64,000 nt of DNA from an uncultured Arenicella sp. Lineage in GTDB: Bacteria > Pseudomonadota > Gammaproteobacteria > Arenicellales > Arenicellaceae. The notes beneath the pieces are model-generated. The model worked only from the letters and a program-made list of their open reading frames with translations, was not told the DNA's origin and ran no database searches. The stretch lies in assembly GCA_947499305.1 (NCBI GenBank), contig CANMNN010000001.1:243597-307596 (forward strand), written 5' to 3'. Positions within the stretch are counted from its first letter, which is position 1, and every line of letters begins with the position of its first letter. A program made the position numbers and the translations under genes. Below are positions 10,077 through 19,437 of the stretch, in pieces.

Positions 10077-10322
10077 AAATTGCAAAGAATGGGCTGGGGC
10101 AATGATTTTTGAGAACAATAGTGATCATGCAGTAAAGCTTCTTGCAAACCAAGCAATCTTTTGCCCTCAATTTAGCACTAGAACTACCGAAACAAGCCAA
10201 AAAAGAGTATTATTTCGTCGCTTTCAGATAGCTTTGTGCGCAATGCCCTTACAGCTTTGTCAATCAGCACTGTCTAAAGTGTCAAGACACGATCTTATTA
10301 ATCCTAACAAGGTAAAGACACA

Positions 10323-11486
10323 ATGAATGTTCATGAGTATCAGGGTAAAGAAATCCTGAGGAAATACGGGGTAACCACGCCTCGAGGTATCCCATGCTTT
10401 TCAGTAGATGAAGCAGTAGCGGCGGCTGAAGAATTAGGTGGCAATGTATGGGTTGTTAAAGCTCAAATTCACGCTGGTGGCCGAGGTAAAGGCGGCGGCG
10501 TAAAAGTTGCAACTAGCATGGAGCTATTACGTGAATACGCTGATGCTATTCTTGGCATGCAGTTGGTAACTCCTCAAACTGGCCCAGAGGGCAAACTAGT
10601 AAATCGCATCTACATCGAAGAAGGTGCTGACATCGCTGACGAATTGTACGTTGGTGCGCTAGTAGATCGTGAAACTCAAAAAGTAGTTTTGATGTGCAGC
10701 TCTGAAGGCGGCATGGAAATCGAAGAAGTAGCTGAAGAGACTCCTGAAAAAATTCTAAAAATCTACGTTGATCCAACGGAAGGTTTAAATCGTGACGAAG
10801 CCAAAGACGTTTGCTCTAAAATCGGCATCCCTGACGTCGCGGTAGAAGAGGGCGCTGACTTTCTAGCAGGCCTTTATGAAGCTTTTGTTGCTTCTGATGC
10901 TTCATTAGCTGAGATCAATCCACTAATTGTGACTGGTGATAATCGCGTTATTGCTTTGGACGCAAAGTTCAACATCGATTCAAACGCTCTATACCGTCAG
11001 CCTGAAATTGTTGAATATCGCGATCTCACTGAAGAAGACGCGAATGAAATTGAAGCCTCTAAATGGGGTTTGTCTTACATTTCATTAGACGGCAACATCG
11101 GCTGTTTGGTAAATGGCGCTGGCCTAGCTATGGCTACCATGGACATCATTCAACTATACGGTGGCGAGCCAGCTAACTTCTTGGACGTTGGCGGCGGCGC
11201 GAACAAAGAGCAAGTAACTGAAGCCTTTAAAATCATGCTTGCTAACCCAAAAGTAGAAGGTATCTTGGTAAACATCTTTGGTGGCATCATGCAGTGTGAC
11301 GTGATCGCAGCGGGCATCGTTGCAGCGGCTCAGGAAGTTGGTTTAAGTGTACCGCTAGTGGTTCGTTTAGAAGGCACAAACGTTGAACAGGGCCGTGCAA
11401 TTTTGGACGAGTCTGACGTCAAATTACAAACGGCTACTACCATGGCCGACGCTGCAGAGAAAATCGCTGCTGCGGTTAAAGCATAG
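10323..11486 (+). CDS. sucC: succinyl-CoA synthetase (ADP-forming) beta subunit
   Basis: 387 residues, the usual full length. The ATP-grasp domain begins [17 protein letters not shown] and contains the glycine-rich loop [11 protein letters not shown] (about residues 50-60). The C-terminal CoA-ligase domain has [10 protein letters not shown]. With SucD it converts succinyl-CoA to succinate with nucleotide phosphorylation in the TCA cycle. AAGG lies upstream of the ATG. The gene is 12 nt from sucD and the pair forms an operon ending in a strong terminator. Here the pair is separate from sucAB. Confidence 0.97.
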   Translation: MNVHEYQGKEILRKYGVTTPRGIPCFSVDEAVAAAEELGGNVWVVKAQIHAGGRGKGGGVKVATSMELLREYADAILGMQLVTPQTGPEGKLVNRIYIEEGADIADELYVGALVDRETQKVVLMCSSEGGMEIEEVAEETPEKILKIYVDPTEGLNRDEAKDVCSKIGIPDVAVEEGADFLAGLYEAFVASDASLAEINPLIVTGDNRVIALDAKFNIDSNALYRQPEIVEYRDLTEEDANEIEASKWGLSYISLDGNIGCLVNGAGLAMATMDIIQLYGGEPANFLDVGGGANKEQVTEAFKIMLANPKVEGILVNIFGGIMQCDVIAAGIVAAAQEVGLSVPLVVRLEGTNVEQGRAILDESDVKLQTATTMADAAEKIAAAVKA

Positions 11487-11498
11487 AGGAGTCTAACA

Positions 11499-12383
11499 AT
11501 GTCGATTCTAATTAATAAAGATACGCGCATCGTGACTCAAGGTATTACGGGTAATACCGGTGAGTTTCACACCACTCAATGTTTAGACTACGCTTTCGGT
11601 AAAGATTGTTTTGTTGCTGGCGTAACGCCCGGCAAGGCCGGTCAAACTGTTCAAGGCGTGCCAGTGTTGAACACAGTGGCTGAAGCTAAAGAGCAACATG
11701 GTGTTAATGCATCGGTTATCTACGTTCCACCTCGTTTCGCGGCTGCTGCGATCGACGAAGCGGTCGATGCTGAACTAGACCTAGTGATTTGTATAACTGA
11801 AGGTATCCCAGTTGCTGATATGATCAAAACACGTGATCGTATGCGCAAAATGGGCAGCAAGACAGTTCTAGTTGGCCCTAACTGCCCAGGTGTAATCACT
11901 CCTGAAGAAGTTAAAATTGGTATCATGCCTGGCTATATTCATAAGAAAGGTAGCATTGGCGTTGTGTCACGTTCAGGTACTTTGACCTATGAAGCAGTGC
12001 ATCAGCTAACTCAATTGGGTATGGGCCAATCTACTTGCGTAGGTATCGGTGGTGATCCAGTTAACGGCATGAAGCACGTAGACGTGTTGAAAATGTTCAA
12101 CGACGACCCTGAAACTGAAGCCGTTGTGATGTGTGGTGAAATCGGTGGTACTGACGAAGAAGAATGCGCAGCTTGGATCAAAGAAAACATGACCAAGCCC
12201 GTGGCAGGTTTCATCGCCGGTGTTACTGCACCTCCAGGTAAACGCATGGGTCACGCCGGTGCGATCATTTCTGGCGGTCAAGGCACTGCGCAATCTAAGA
12301 TTGACGCACTGAGAGATGCTGGCGTTCACGTCACTGTTAACCCATCTGAGATGGGTACTACTTTGAAAGAGGCAATGTCTTAA
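11499..12383 (+). CDS. sucD: succinyl-CoA synthetase alpha subunit
   Basis: 294 residues, full length. An N-terminal CoA-binding Rossmann domain ([17 protein letters not shown]) is followed by the ligase domain. The phospho-histidine is His252 in [27 protein letters not shown] is also typical. It forms the alpha2beta2 or alphabeta enzyme with SucC. The start follows GAGGAG at a good distance, 12 nt after the sucC stop. Confidence 0.97.
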   Translation: MSILINKDTRIVTQGITGNTGEFHTTQCLDYAFGKDCFVAGVTPGKAGQTVQGVPVLNTVAEAKEQHGVNASVIYVPPRFAAAAIDEAVDAELDLVICITEGIPVADMIKTRDRMRKMGSKTVLVGPNCPGVITPEEVKIGIMPGYIHKKGSIGVVSRSGTLTYEAVHQLTQLGMGQSTCVGIGGDPVNGMKHVDVLKMFNDDPETEAVVMCGEIGGTDEEECAAWIKENMTKPVAGFIAGVTAPPGKRMGHAGAIISGGQGTAQSKIDALRDAGVHVTVNPSEMGTTLKEAMS

Positions 12384-12461
12384 TATTTAAGAGTATTAAG
12401 ATAAGCTTGAGCCATTGCTATTAACATAGCAATGTAAGCATTTTTAAAGTCGTTCAAGAAT

Positions 12462-12496
12462 AAAAAGCCGAACCCTGAATTGGGTTCGGCTTTTTT
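12462..12496 (+). terminator. rho-independent terminator of sucCD
   Basis: AAAAAGCCGAACCC pairs with GGGTTCGGCTTTTTT around a TGAATT loop; the T run follows. Confidence 0.92.
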
Positions 12497-12645
12497 AGTA
12501 CCTGCATTCTTTGCCAAACAAATTACTAAAAAAGTCTAACTATTTTGCTGGTTAAGGTTCAGTTAATGTCAGGTTAAGTTTTCATTAAGCTCACTGATTT
12601 AAAGTTTTGCGTATTCAATAACTCTTACTTTATCAGCTAAATCAT

Positions 12646-13461
12646 ATGAAAAACTTTTTACGAAAATCACGACAAGCGAACACCATTAAACTCCTAATAA
12701 ATGCGTCATTGATTAGTGCCGTTAGCGCTGTGTCAATGAATGTAAATGCTAGTGACGCTATCGGGCCAGGCGACAGCAGTAGCAAGTGGGTATTGGGGCT
12801 AGGCGCTGGTGTGTTTAACAATCCATACAGCGGAGAAGGCACCGAAAGCGTCTTTGGACCGAATATTCGTTACAACGGCGAACGTTTTTTTGTGAAGGAC
12901 GGAACGGTCAATTTACATCTTGCTAAGAGTAATGGTTTTAGTGGTGGATTAAGCGTTGCCTTAGACGATAGCTTTTTAAGCGATAAAGATGAGTTTAAAG
13001 GGAATGAAAAGCTCAGGGGATTGTCGGAACGAGACGCTACCGCGCTTGCAGGTGTTTATCTTAATCATGACACCGACCTTGGGCGACTTAGTTTTAGCGC
13101 GCTTACCGATATAGGTGATAAGCACGATGGTCAATCGCTAGAACTGAATTACACGTTTGATCTAAAGGCCGGTAACTGGAATATAAACCCCGAGCTTGGT
13201 GCACAGTGGGTGAGCGCTGATTATGTAGATCATTTTGTGGGCGTCAGTGCAAGTGAGGCGACGAGCTCGCGACTGGAATTTCGTGGTGCGAGCATGGTAA
13301 ACACTTTCGCTGGGATTCGCGCGCGTTACGAGTTTACAGAAAATTTGGATATTGATTTAAGAACAGGGGTCAGTAAATTAGGGGCGGGCTTCAAGGATAG
13401 CCCAATTATTGACGATGACATTGTCTACCACGCAGCGATTGGCATTAACTACAACTATTAG
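12646..13461 (+). CDS. MipA/OmpV-family outer-membrane protein
   Basis: 271 residues. The signal peptide has its cleavage near NVNAS-DA (about residue 36). The mature part shows alternating beta strands with aromatic girdles. Typical family features are WVLGLGAGVFNNPYSGE at the start, FGPNIRYNGERFFV, and the C-terminal strand YHAAIGINYNY ending in an aromatic residue as outer-membrane barrels do. MipA is a scaffold for murein enzymes in E. coli; many homologues are simply induced by stress or metals. Its closeness to the PhoPQ-like genes downstream hints at envelope-stress control, which is inference only. Confidence 0.85.
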   Translation: MKNFLRKSRQANTIKLLINASLISAVSAVSMNVNASDAIGPGDSSSKWVLGLGAGVFNNPYSGEGTESVFGPNIRYNGERFFVKDGTVNLHLAKSNGFSGGLSVALDDSFLSDKDEFKGNEKLRGLSERDATALAGVYLNHDTDLGRLSFSALTDIGDKHDGQSLELNYTFDLKAGNWNINPELGAQWVSADYVDHFVGVSASEATSSRLEFRGASMVNTFAGIRARYEFTENLDIDLRTGVSKLGAGFKDSPIIDDDIVYHAAIGINYNY

Positions 13462-13500
13462 ATCACACTCTGAAATCAATTTATTTCACAGGAACATATT

Positions 13501-13869
13501 ATGAAAAATTTATATACAGTAGTGATCGTGTTGGCTCTTACTGGCTGCGCGGCGACTAAACTGCAACCTGAGGCAACTCTTGTTAGGCTTACTCATACAG
13601 AGCCCAGTGCTGAGAAGTGTCGATTTTTAGGTGATATAACAGGTAGTCAGGGTGACTCAATAGCCGGTCTATTCACCACAAACGAAGATCTAGAAACAGG
13701 CGCCAGGCATGATCTTAAAAACAAGGCATACGCGATGGGGGGTAATGTAATCTATATCCTTACCCAGCGTGCCGGGCAGTCAGGTAGTTTATACGACGGA
13801 GATGGTTACTCAGAGCAAACAAATGTTACGCTAAGCGGAAATGTATACAGGTGTTCTAAGGGCGCTTAG
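13501..13869 (+). CDS. DUF4156-type lipoprotein
   Basis: 122 residues with a short lipoprotein signal (ALTGCAA, lipobox Cys near residue 16). The rest contains CRFLGDITGSQG and an NKAYAMGGNVIYIL segment, the hallmark of the DUF4156 family of small outer-membrane lipoproteins. The function is unknown. ATG follows ACAGGAAC. It lies 39 nt after the MipA gene in the same direction, so the two could be co-transcribed. Confidence 0.8.
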   Translation: MKNLYTVVIVLALTGCAATKLQPEATLVRLTHTEPSAEKCRFLGDITGSQGDSIAGLFTTNEDLETGARHDLKNKAYAMGGNVIYILTQRAGQSGSLYDGDGYSEQTNVTLSGNVYRCSKGA

Positions 13870-13878
13870 CACAATCGG

Positions 13879-13922
13879 TCGAGCCTTGCAGGGTTTGCTC
13901 ATCAAGGCTCGAACTATTGGCT
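13879..13922 (+). terminator. possible terminator hairpin after the DUF4156 gene
   Basis: Perfect 10-bp inverted repeat TCGAGCCTTG/CAAGGCTCGA with a 24-nt loop just past the stop codon. There is no T run, so termination is only probable. Confidence 0.5.
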
Positions 13923-14019
13923 GATTTGTTTGATTAGCTAGCCCCCCTTTAGGCATAGACATCGCTTATGCAAACCGAGCATCAATGATACGATGTAGTC
14001 CAGTCCAGCAAATTAATGC

Positions 14020-14616
14020 ATGCACGTACATAGTTGGTTATTCAGGCCTTTTCCTTTGAAACATTATTATCTCTCTCTATTGTTACTCTGTACTAGCGCA
14101 GTAAGCGCTCAGGATGGTGAAGAGCCGAGTGATGGTAGTCGAGAACCCAAAAAGGGCGACACAATATGGTTAGAAGAGAAAATTTCTCCGACCACAACAT
14201 GGATTGAGAGCTTGGTTAAGCCCTTTACTGAATGGATGGAAGAGGCAATACAAGAGCCAGAGCGTGATGCTCCGGAAATCGTTCCTTCTCCCGCCACCGG
14301 CAGCGATACAAAAGAGGTAAACGAAAATGCTTCTACCGATGCTTTGAAACCACAAGTTTTAATCAGTAAGGAGCAGGCCCAAGAATCTGCTAAAGAGCTC
14401 ATTGGTGGTGACGTTCTATATATCAAGTTAGTTTCGAAAACGAATCAATATCGCGTAAAGCTAATCTCAAAGCTTGGTGAGGTTCGTGTTATTTATATCG
14501 ATGCGAGCTCAGGTGAACTTGCAGAAAAGGGCGCAAAAATTTCTCAAAAGTCGAGTAATCAAGCTGGCGCCAAGCTTGAGAGTCAGACTGAAACTTCACG
14601 GAGTGAGGCGCCATAA
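14020..14616 (+). CDS. PepSY-domain exported protein preceding the two-component genes
   Basis: 198 residues. A signal peptide or anchor (YYLSLLLLCTSAVSAQ) is followed by an acidic linker with low complexity. Residues about 112-165 form a PepSY-like domain (ISKEQAQESAKELIGGDVLYIK, then VIYIDASSGEL). PepSY proteins often restrain proteases or act as periplasmic partners of sensor kinases. The stop overlaps the regulator's start (TAATG at 14614-14618), so it is translationally coupled to the two-component system. A periplasmic accessory or sensing role for that system is the likeliest reading. Confidence 0.75.
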   Translation: MHVHSWLFRPFPLKHYYLSLLLLCTSAVSAQDGEEPSDGSREPKKGDTIWLEEKISPTTTWIESLVKPFTEWMEEAIQEPERDAPEIVPSPATGSDTKEVNENASTDALKPQVLISKEQAQESAKELIGGDVLYIKLVSKTNQYRVKLISKLGEVRVIYIDASSGELAEKGAKISQKSSNQAGAKLESQTETSRSEAP

Positions 14617-15287
14617 TGCATATCTTGGTGGTAGAAGACGATATAGAGATTCAGGGGCAACTTAAGCGAAAGCTCAGTCACGCGGGCTATCAAGTAAGCG
14701 TAGCCGCCGACGGAGTTGAAGGCTTATATTATGTAAACGAATACGAAATAAGCTTAGTGATTGTCGATTTAGGCTTGCCTCGCATGGACGGTATGCAATT
14801 AATTCAAGAGCTGCGCGCCAATAACCATGAAATACCATTGCTCATTTTAACAGCGCGGACAGGTTGGCAATCGAAAGTTCAAGGCTTGAACGCGGGCGCC
14901 GACGACTATTTGGTCAAGCCGTTTCAGTACGAAGAATTGGCAGCACGCGTCAACGCATTATTGCGTCGATCATCCGGGAGTGCACAGTCTAAATTGCAAA
15001 TTGGCCCGATTTGTCTGGACATGATTAGCGCGGTCGTTTGCGTTAACGACGTGGAGGTCAGCTTAACGGCTTTTGAGTTTAAGGCTTTAGAGTACTTCAT
15101 GATGAATCCGCAAAAAATTACAAGTAAGTTTGTACTCATTGACTTGCTTTACGGCGTTAATGAAGAGACCGAAAGTAATGTAGTGGAAGTCATTATTGCT
15201 CGATTGCGCAAGAAGCTCGACCCCAATGGCACATTGAAACCGATTGAAACTCTCCGTGGTCGCGGATATCGGTTCAGGAAGTTGTAA
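14616..15287 (+). CDS. PhoP-like response regulator (OmpR family)
   Basis: 223 residues. Receiver domain 1-115 has the acidic pair Glu7/Asp8-Asp9, phospho-acceptor Asp51 (VIVDLGLPRMDG) and Lys101 (YLVKPF). A winged-helix DNA-binding domain (about 125-222) ends in ETLRGRGYRFRKL. VDLGLP, LTAR-W--KV and AGADDY place it close to PhoP. It overlaps the PepSY gene by one base and is followed after 19 nt by the kinase gene. Confidence 0.92.
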   Translation: MHILVVEDDIEIQGQLKRKLSHAGYQVSVAADGVEGLYYVNEYEISLVIVDLGLPRMDGMQLIQELRANNHEIPLLILTARTGWQSKVQGLNAGADDYLVKPFQYEELAARVNALLRRSSGSAQSKLQIGPICLDMISAVVCVNDVEVSLTAFEFKALEYFMMNPQKITSKFVLIDLLYGVNEETESNVVEVIIARLRKKLDPNGTLKPIETLRGRGYRFRKL

Positions 15288-15306
15288 GACTGAATAAGGC
15301 GCCGTT

Positions 15307-16800
15307 ATGAATGTCGATCACACAGGCTCAAGCTCAAATCTTCAAGTGGCAACTAAAGCACGTCATAGGTTGATTTTTCGCCTAGGGCTAGTCTCTAAAG
15401 TAACACCTTTGCTTGCGAAGCTGTCACTTAGTAAGCGCATGTTTATTTCTTCAGCCTTGGTGGTGTTCACGTTTATCGGCGCATCCGCATTAGTACTGCA
15501 TGCTGTATTTACCATAAGTCTAGAGAACATTGTTCAGGAAAAGCTAACGCTGCACACTTATCAATTGATTTCAGTTGGTGACAGTGAGGATGGAGCCTTG
15601 CGTTTACCGCAAGTTCTTTCGGAGCCTCGCTTTAATCAAACGCAAGGAACGTTGATTGCGTTTGTAACCGAGATAAACGATAACAATCAACAGCAAGAAA
15701 TATGGCGTAGTATTTCGGCTACTGATAAGCGGTTCTCCTTTCCGGCGCCAGATAGTGGTCAGTGGATATTTGGCCGAGCACAGGGAAATAGCGAGACTGA
15801 GTACTATACATCGAGTTATACCACGACTTGGTCCGAAGGCTCTGGTGAATCGGCAAAATACGTTTTCACCGTGATGGAAGATCTACGTTCTTACCAAGAG
15901 CCGCTTTCGAAATATCGTCTTCTGATTGCTATTGGCTTATTCGTTTTTGGTTTGGTGTTCTTGCTTTTGCAAACCATTATTCTGAGGCTTGGTTTAAGCC
16001 CTGTCAGACGGATTGCTACTGATGTTGAGGCGATGAACAGGGGAGAAAACGAGCAGTTATCTGGGCAGTACCCTGAGGAATTAAAATTGCTAACCACGAA
16101 CCTCAATCGTCTTATCAATAACGAGAGAGAGCAACGCGAAAACTATCGAGAGCGTATGGCAGACTTGTCACATGGCTTGAAAACACCTTTATCAGTGCTT
16201 AGAGGGGCTGAGTCTGATGTCGATGATGTTGGCGAGCCAGTATCTCGTGAAGTTTTGCTCGAAACTCTCTCCAAGCAAGTTGACCGAATGACTAAGCTAG
16301 TTGACTATCAACTACAAAGAGCTGTGCCGAACGGTATTCCAAACGGGTTTTCGAAGGTAGATATAAACGCGGCTGCGACCGATGTGATTTCAGCTCTTGA
16401 TAAGGTCTATGCGAGTAAATCGGTCGTGGCCGAAGCTACCATAGAAAAGAATATCGTCTTCTATGGTGACGAAAATGACCTAATTGAGCTTATAGGTAAT
16501 TTACTGGATAACGCCTATAAACATGGCGAGCAGAAAGTGCGCTTCTACGCATCGAGGGTCCAGAGCGATAGTGGCCGAAATCACCTAATTCTTGTGGTCG
16601 AAGATGATGGTATGGGGGTTCCGTTGGAGAAACGCGCAACCATACTTCAGCGAGGTGTTCGCCTCGACTCGACTGAAGGTGGGCAGGGCTTTGGCTTGTC
16701 TATCGTTACAGGCATAATTAATAGTTATAAAGGTAAGCTCAGCATCGAGGACTCTGCGTTAGGCGGAGCTATGTTCAAAATTGTTATCCCCACTAGATAA
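15307..16800 (+). CDS. PhoQ-like sensor histidine kinase
   Basis: 497 residues. Transmembrane helices lie at about 48-70 (MFISSALVVFTFIGASALVLHAVF) and 200-222. A periplasmic sensor of about 130 residues lies between them, then a HAMP-like linker. His289 lies in LSHGLKTPLSVL, the PhoQ-type H-box. N-, G1- and G2-boxes follow (LIGNLLDNAYKHG, VEDDGMGVP, GQGFGLSIV). It phosphorylates the regulator encoded upstream. The ligand is unknown; PhoQ homologues sense divalent cations, acid or antimicrobial peptides. Confidence 0.92.
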   Translation: MNVDHTGSSSNLQVATKARHRLIFRLGLVSKVTPLLAKLSLSKRMFISSALVVFTFIGASALVLHAVFTISLENIVQEKLTLHTYQLISVGDSEDGALRLPQVLSEPRFNQTQGTLIAFVTEINDNNQQQEIWRSISATDKRFSFPAPDSGQWIFGRAQGNSETEYYTSSYTTTWSEGSGESAKYVFTVMEDLRSYQEPLSKYRLLIAIGLFVFGLVFLLLQTIILRLGLSPVRRIATDVEAMNRGENEQLSGQYPEELKLLTTNLNRLINNEREQRENYRERMADLSHGLKTPLSVLRGAESDVDDVGEPVSREVLLETLSKQVDRMTKLVDYQLQRAVPNGIPNGFSKVDINAAATDVISALDKVYASKSVVAEATIEKNIVFYGDENDLIELIGNLLDNAYKHGEQKVRFYASRVQSDSGRNHLILVVEDDGMGVPLEKRATILQRGVRLDSTEGGQGFGLSIVTGIINSYKGKLSIEDSALGGAMFKIVIPTR

Positions 16801-16852
16801 CAAGTGATGGTTTTTTAGATACATATTATAGGCACGATAAATAGGTTTCAGT

Positions 16853-17170
16853 ATGGATAGAAAGTTCAGGGTATTTCAAAAAATAGGCTTAGTATTGCTA
16901 CTTGCTGCTATTGTTTCAGCGTGTTCGACAGTCACGATTCGTCCATACGGAGGCCCTAAAGACCGTTCTCAGGCTGACTACATCGACAGTAAACCATTCT
17001 ATTTAGGAGGGCCAATCGGTAAGCATAAAGTGGACGTCAATGAAGCTTGCGAGGGCAAGGAAGTGACTCAAATGCAGACGGTGACAACCTCGTCTGATTG
17101 GTTTCTTTCAATTATCACCCTTGGGATTTACACTCCCAGAACGGCCAAAGTTTGGTGCGAGGAGGAATAA
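16853..17170 (+). CDS. Bor/Iss-like lipoprotein
   Basis: 105 residues with lipobox VSACS (Cys near residue 24). The C-terminal FLSIITLGIYTPRTAKVWC closely resembles the same region of phage lambda Bor (ITLGIYTPLEARVYC). The middle has the DVNEACEGKE-V pattern with a conserved Cys. Bor/Iss are surface lipoproteins linked to serum resistance in E. coli; a chromosomal copy here probably has another role. The stop overlaps the next start (TAATG). Confidence 0.75.
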   Translation: MDRKFRVFQKIGLVLLLAAIVSACSTVTIRPYGGPKDRSQADYIDSKPFYLGGPIGKHKVDVNEACEGKEVTQMQTVTTSSDWFLSIITLGIYTPRTAKVWCEEE

Positions 17171-17547
17171 TGAAAACTATATTCACTAGTAGCATACCTT
17201 CTCGGGGCTTGACTGTTTTAGTCTTAGGCTTAGCATCTCTGGTGCTGTCTGGTTGTAGCACAATTCAATTTGTTCAGCACGAGCAAGCGGCGCAGAGTGA
17301 TACGATTAACCGATGGCACCACTCAACGCTTAATGGAATGGTTGAAATTAGTAAGCCACTAAATGTTCAAAAAATTTGTGAAAACAAGGCTTGGACAACA
17401 ATAACAACCGAGTTTACTTTTTATAATGCCTTGCCCGTTATCCTTGTGCCCACTACGCCCTTGGTGTCGTTCTACAGCGCGTGGACAAATAAAGTAGGGT
17501 GCTATCAAACAAGCAGTATTGAGACTTCTGAGGCAAGCTCTGAATGA
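17170..17547 (+). CDS. small lipoprotein coupled to the Bor-like gene
   Basis: 125 residues from the ATG at the TAATG overlap, preceded by GAGGAGG, a near-perfect ribosome binding site. I choose this over a longer in-frame start inside the Bor-like gene. The lipobox is LVLSGCS. Like its neighbour it has a Cys around VQKICENKAW and a hydrophobic C-terminal segment (ALPVILVPTTPLVSFYSAW) followed by a further Cys. The two may be diverged relatives that act together. The function is unknown. Confidence 0.72.
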   Translation: MKTIFTSSIPSRGLTVLVLGLASLVLSGCSTIQFVQHEQAAQSDTINRWHHSTLNGMVEISKPLNVQKICENKAWTTITTEFTFYNALPVILVPTTPLVSFYSAWTNKVGCYQTSSIETSEASSE

Positions 17548-17633
17548 GTAGTTGATGTGCTTGAGTTGCCAGCGTAATTGGATTGCACGGCACGATCTAA
17601 GCTAATACTAGATTTTCTAGGGTTCGCTTATGA

Positions 17634-19418
17634 TCAAACGCGATAGCTGCTCTCGATATGCTCACGTGTAATCACGCCATAGATTCTTTGTTTAGATTCT
17701 CCATGCGCGCCTCGAATAAACAAAACATTGCATTGTTCAGCTTGCATGCGCTCGTATGCTTCTTGCAGAGTGGCCACAATTGTTGTCGGTGCGGTATCTA
17801 GTCGTTTTGCGGGTATGTTGAGCAAATCTAAGTGAGCATCAGATTTGTCCGCTCTCTGGTCGAGCTCGCTTAAGTGTCGCGCCAAATCGGTTGCGGGCAA
17901 CAAACAAGTTTTGCGATCGGCCTCGCCGTGTTTTAGCAGAATCCAACGGGGTTCTTGACGAAGAATTTCCTCAGCTTGTTGGCGGCTTATAGTGCGAGAC
18001 TCTTGAATAATATTTCTTTCCATGACGCTCGCAACGCCTATCCGTCGAAGAGCTTTAGATAAAGGGCTATTTCTGTAGTCTAAACCGCGAGCGATCAAGA
18101 GGTGTTGATAGATAGATGATTTTCCAAACACCGCCTTTGTGATCAGAGTGGCGGTGATAACTGCTGCCATGCCCGGCAAAATAATGGCCGGGTCAGCGGT
18201 GAGTTCTAGAAGGTAGATGAGTGCCGCCAATGGAGCTTGCAGTGTTGCTGCCATCATGGCTGCCATACCCAGAGTTGCGTAAAGCGCAACGCCGCTAAGC
18301 TCCGGGTATACTAGGCCTATCGCTGAAGCAATCGCCCCGCCTGCAGCGGCACCAATGAAAAGCGTTGGACCAATTAAGCCAGCAGGAATTCCCAAACCGA
18401 TTGCGATCGCAGTAGTAAAGGTTTTCGCTAAGGTTAGTATCAAAACAGTTCCCAAACTCATTTGAATCAAAAGAATACTATCGACAGTGTCGTAGCCGGT
18501 TCCCATAACCTCAGGCACTGCGAGTGCGATGATGCCAGTTACAAACCCTGCGAGAGTCGCCTTAACCCAAATCGATAGTTTGGCGAACACGCTACTGGTA
18601 AGTAGCGTTAGCTGAATAAAACCCGCCGCAAGACAACCGATCATCGCGCCCATAAATATAACAATTGGCAATTCATGGACTGAATTTATCTCAAGATCAG
18701 GAACCGTAAATGCAGTGTCGTCACCCAAAGTTATTCGCGTTAAGCTTGTTGCACTAACGGCCGCTAGAATTACGGGCGTGAAGCCGACGACGGTATAGTC
18801 CATTATGACGACTTCCATCGCGAAGATGACACCCGCAAGGGGTGTATTAAACGCAGCGGCTATTGCGGCTGCTACGCCACAGCCGACTAGAATACGAACA
18901 CTATTGTTAGGCACTCTCAGGCTACGTCCTAGGGCACTTCCTGCTGCCGCACCTAAATGCACACTGGGCCCTTCTCGGCCAACCGAATGTCCAGACAATA
19001 GGCTAATGGTCGCAGTTATAAACTGAATCGCTGCGTTTTTTAATGGTAGGTAGCCTTGGTGGTAGTCCAGTCGTTCGAGTACATGCACTACACCAACGCT
19101 GCGATTTTTGGGCTTTAGTAGCTGCAAGATCAAGCCAACCAAAAGCCCTCCTGTGACGCATAACAATAAGCGGCTTATAGCACTTAAATCTTCAAATCGT
19201 TCAAGGTCACCATTCGGGAGCCACTGATCGGCCGCGCCCTCCATAACTAGCCGGAACGCGATAATTAAACCGCCAGAGACAAGCCCACAGATCACTCCGA
19301 GTACGGCAAGTAGAGGTAAGCCCTCTACCGTACTCGACATTCTTACCTGCTGAGCTTCAAGAAACCGGCCGTAACCGTTCTTAATAAAGCTAATGAATTT
19401 GTTTCTTTTAAGGTTCAA
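17634..19418 (-). CDS. ClC-family chloride channel/antiporter with C-terminal CBS region
   Basis: 594 residues. About 10-11 hydrophobic helices hold the ClC signatures: GREGPSVHLGAAAG with the gating glutamate (about residue 148), GLGIPAGLIGPTLFIGAAAGG, and a tyrosine-bearing terminal helix region. Residues about 450-590 form a cytoplasmic CBS pair, usually a nucleotide sensor. The usual GSGIP motif of the first selectivity loop is replaced by VGVVHV, which could alter anion selectivity. It may exchange chloride or fluoride for protons; the sequence alone does not settle channel versus antiporter. Confidence 0.9.
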   Translation of the reverse strand: MNLKRNKFISFIKNGYGRFLEAQQVRMSSTVEGLPLLAVLGVICGLVSGGLIIAFRLVMEGAADQWLPNGDLERFEDLSAISRLLLCVTGGLLVGLILQLLKPKNRSVGVVHVLERLDYHQGYLPLKNAAIQFITATISLLSGHSVGREGPSVHLGAAAGSALGRSLRVPNNSVRILVGCGVAAAIAAAFNTPLAGVIFAMEVVIMDYTVVGFTPVILAAVSATSLTRITLGDDTAFTVPDLEINSVHELPIVIFMGAMIGCLAAGFIQLTLLTSSVFAKLSIWVKATLAGFVTGIIALAVPEVMGTGYDTVDSILLIQMSLGTVLILTLAKTFTTAIAIGLGIPAGLIGPTLFIGAAAGGAIASAIGLVYPELSGVALYATLGMAAMMAATLQAPLAALIYLLELTADPAIILPGMAAVITATLITKAVFGKSSIYQHLLIARGLDYRNSPLSKALRRIGVASVMERNIIQESRTISRQQAEEILRQEPRWILLKHGEADRKTCLLPATDLARHLSELDQRADKSDAHLDLLNIPAKRLDTAPTTIVATLQEAYERMQAEQCNVLFIRGAHGESKQRIYGVITREHIESSYRV

Positions 19419-19437
19419 CTCTATAGGAGTTCGCGAT

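Noticed and set aside
12006..12329. 107-codon minus-strand ORF inside sucD
   Set aside because: Antisense shadow of sucD.
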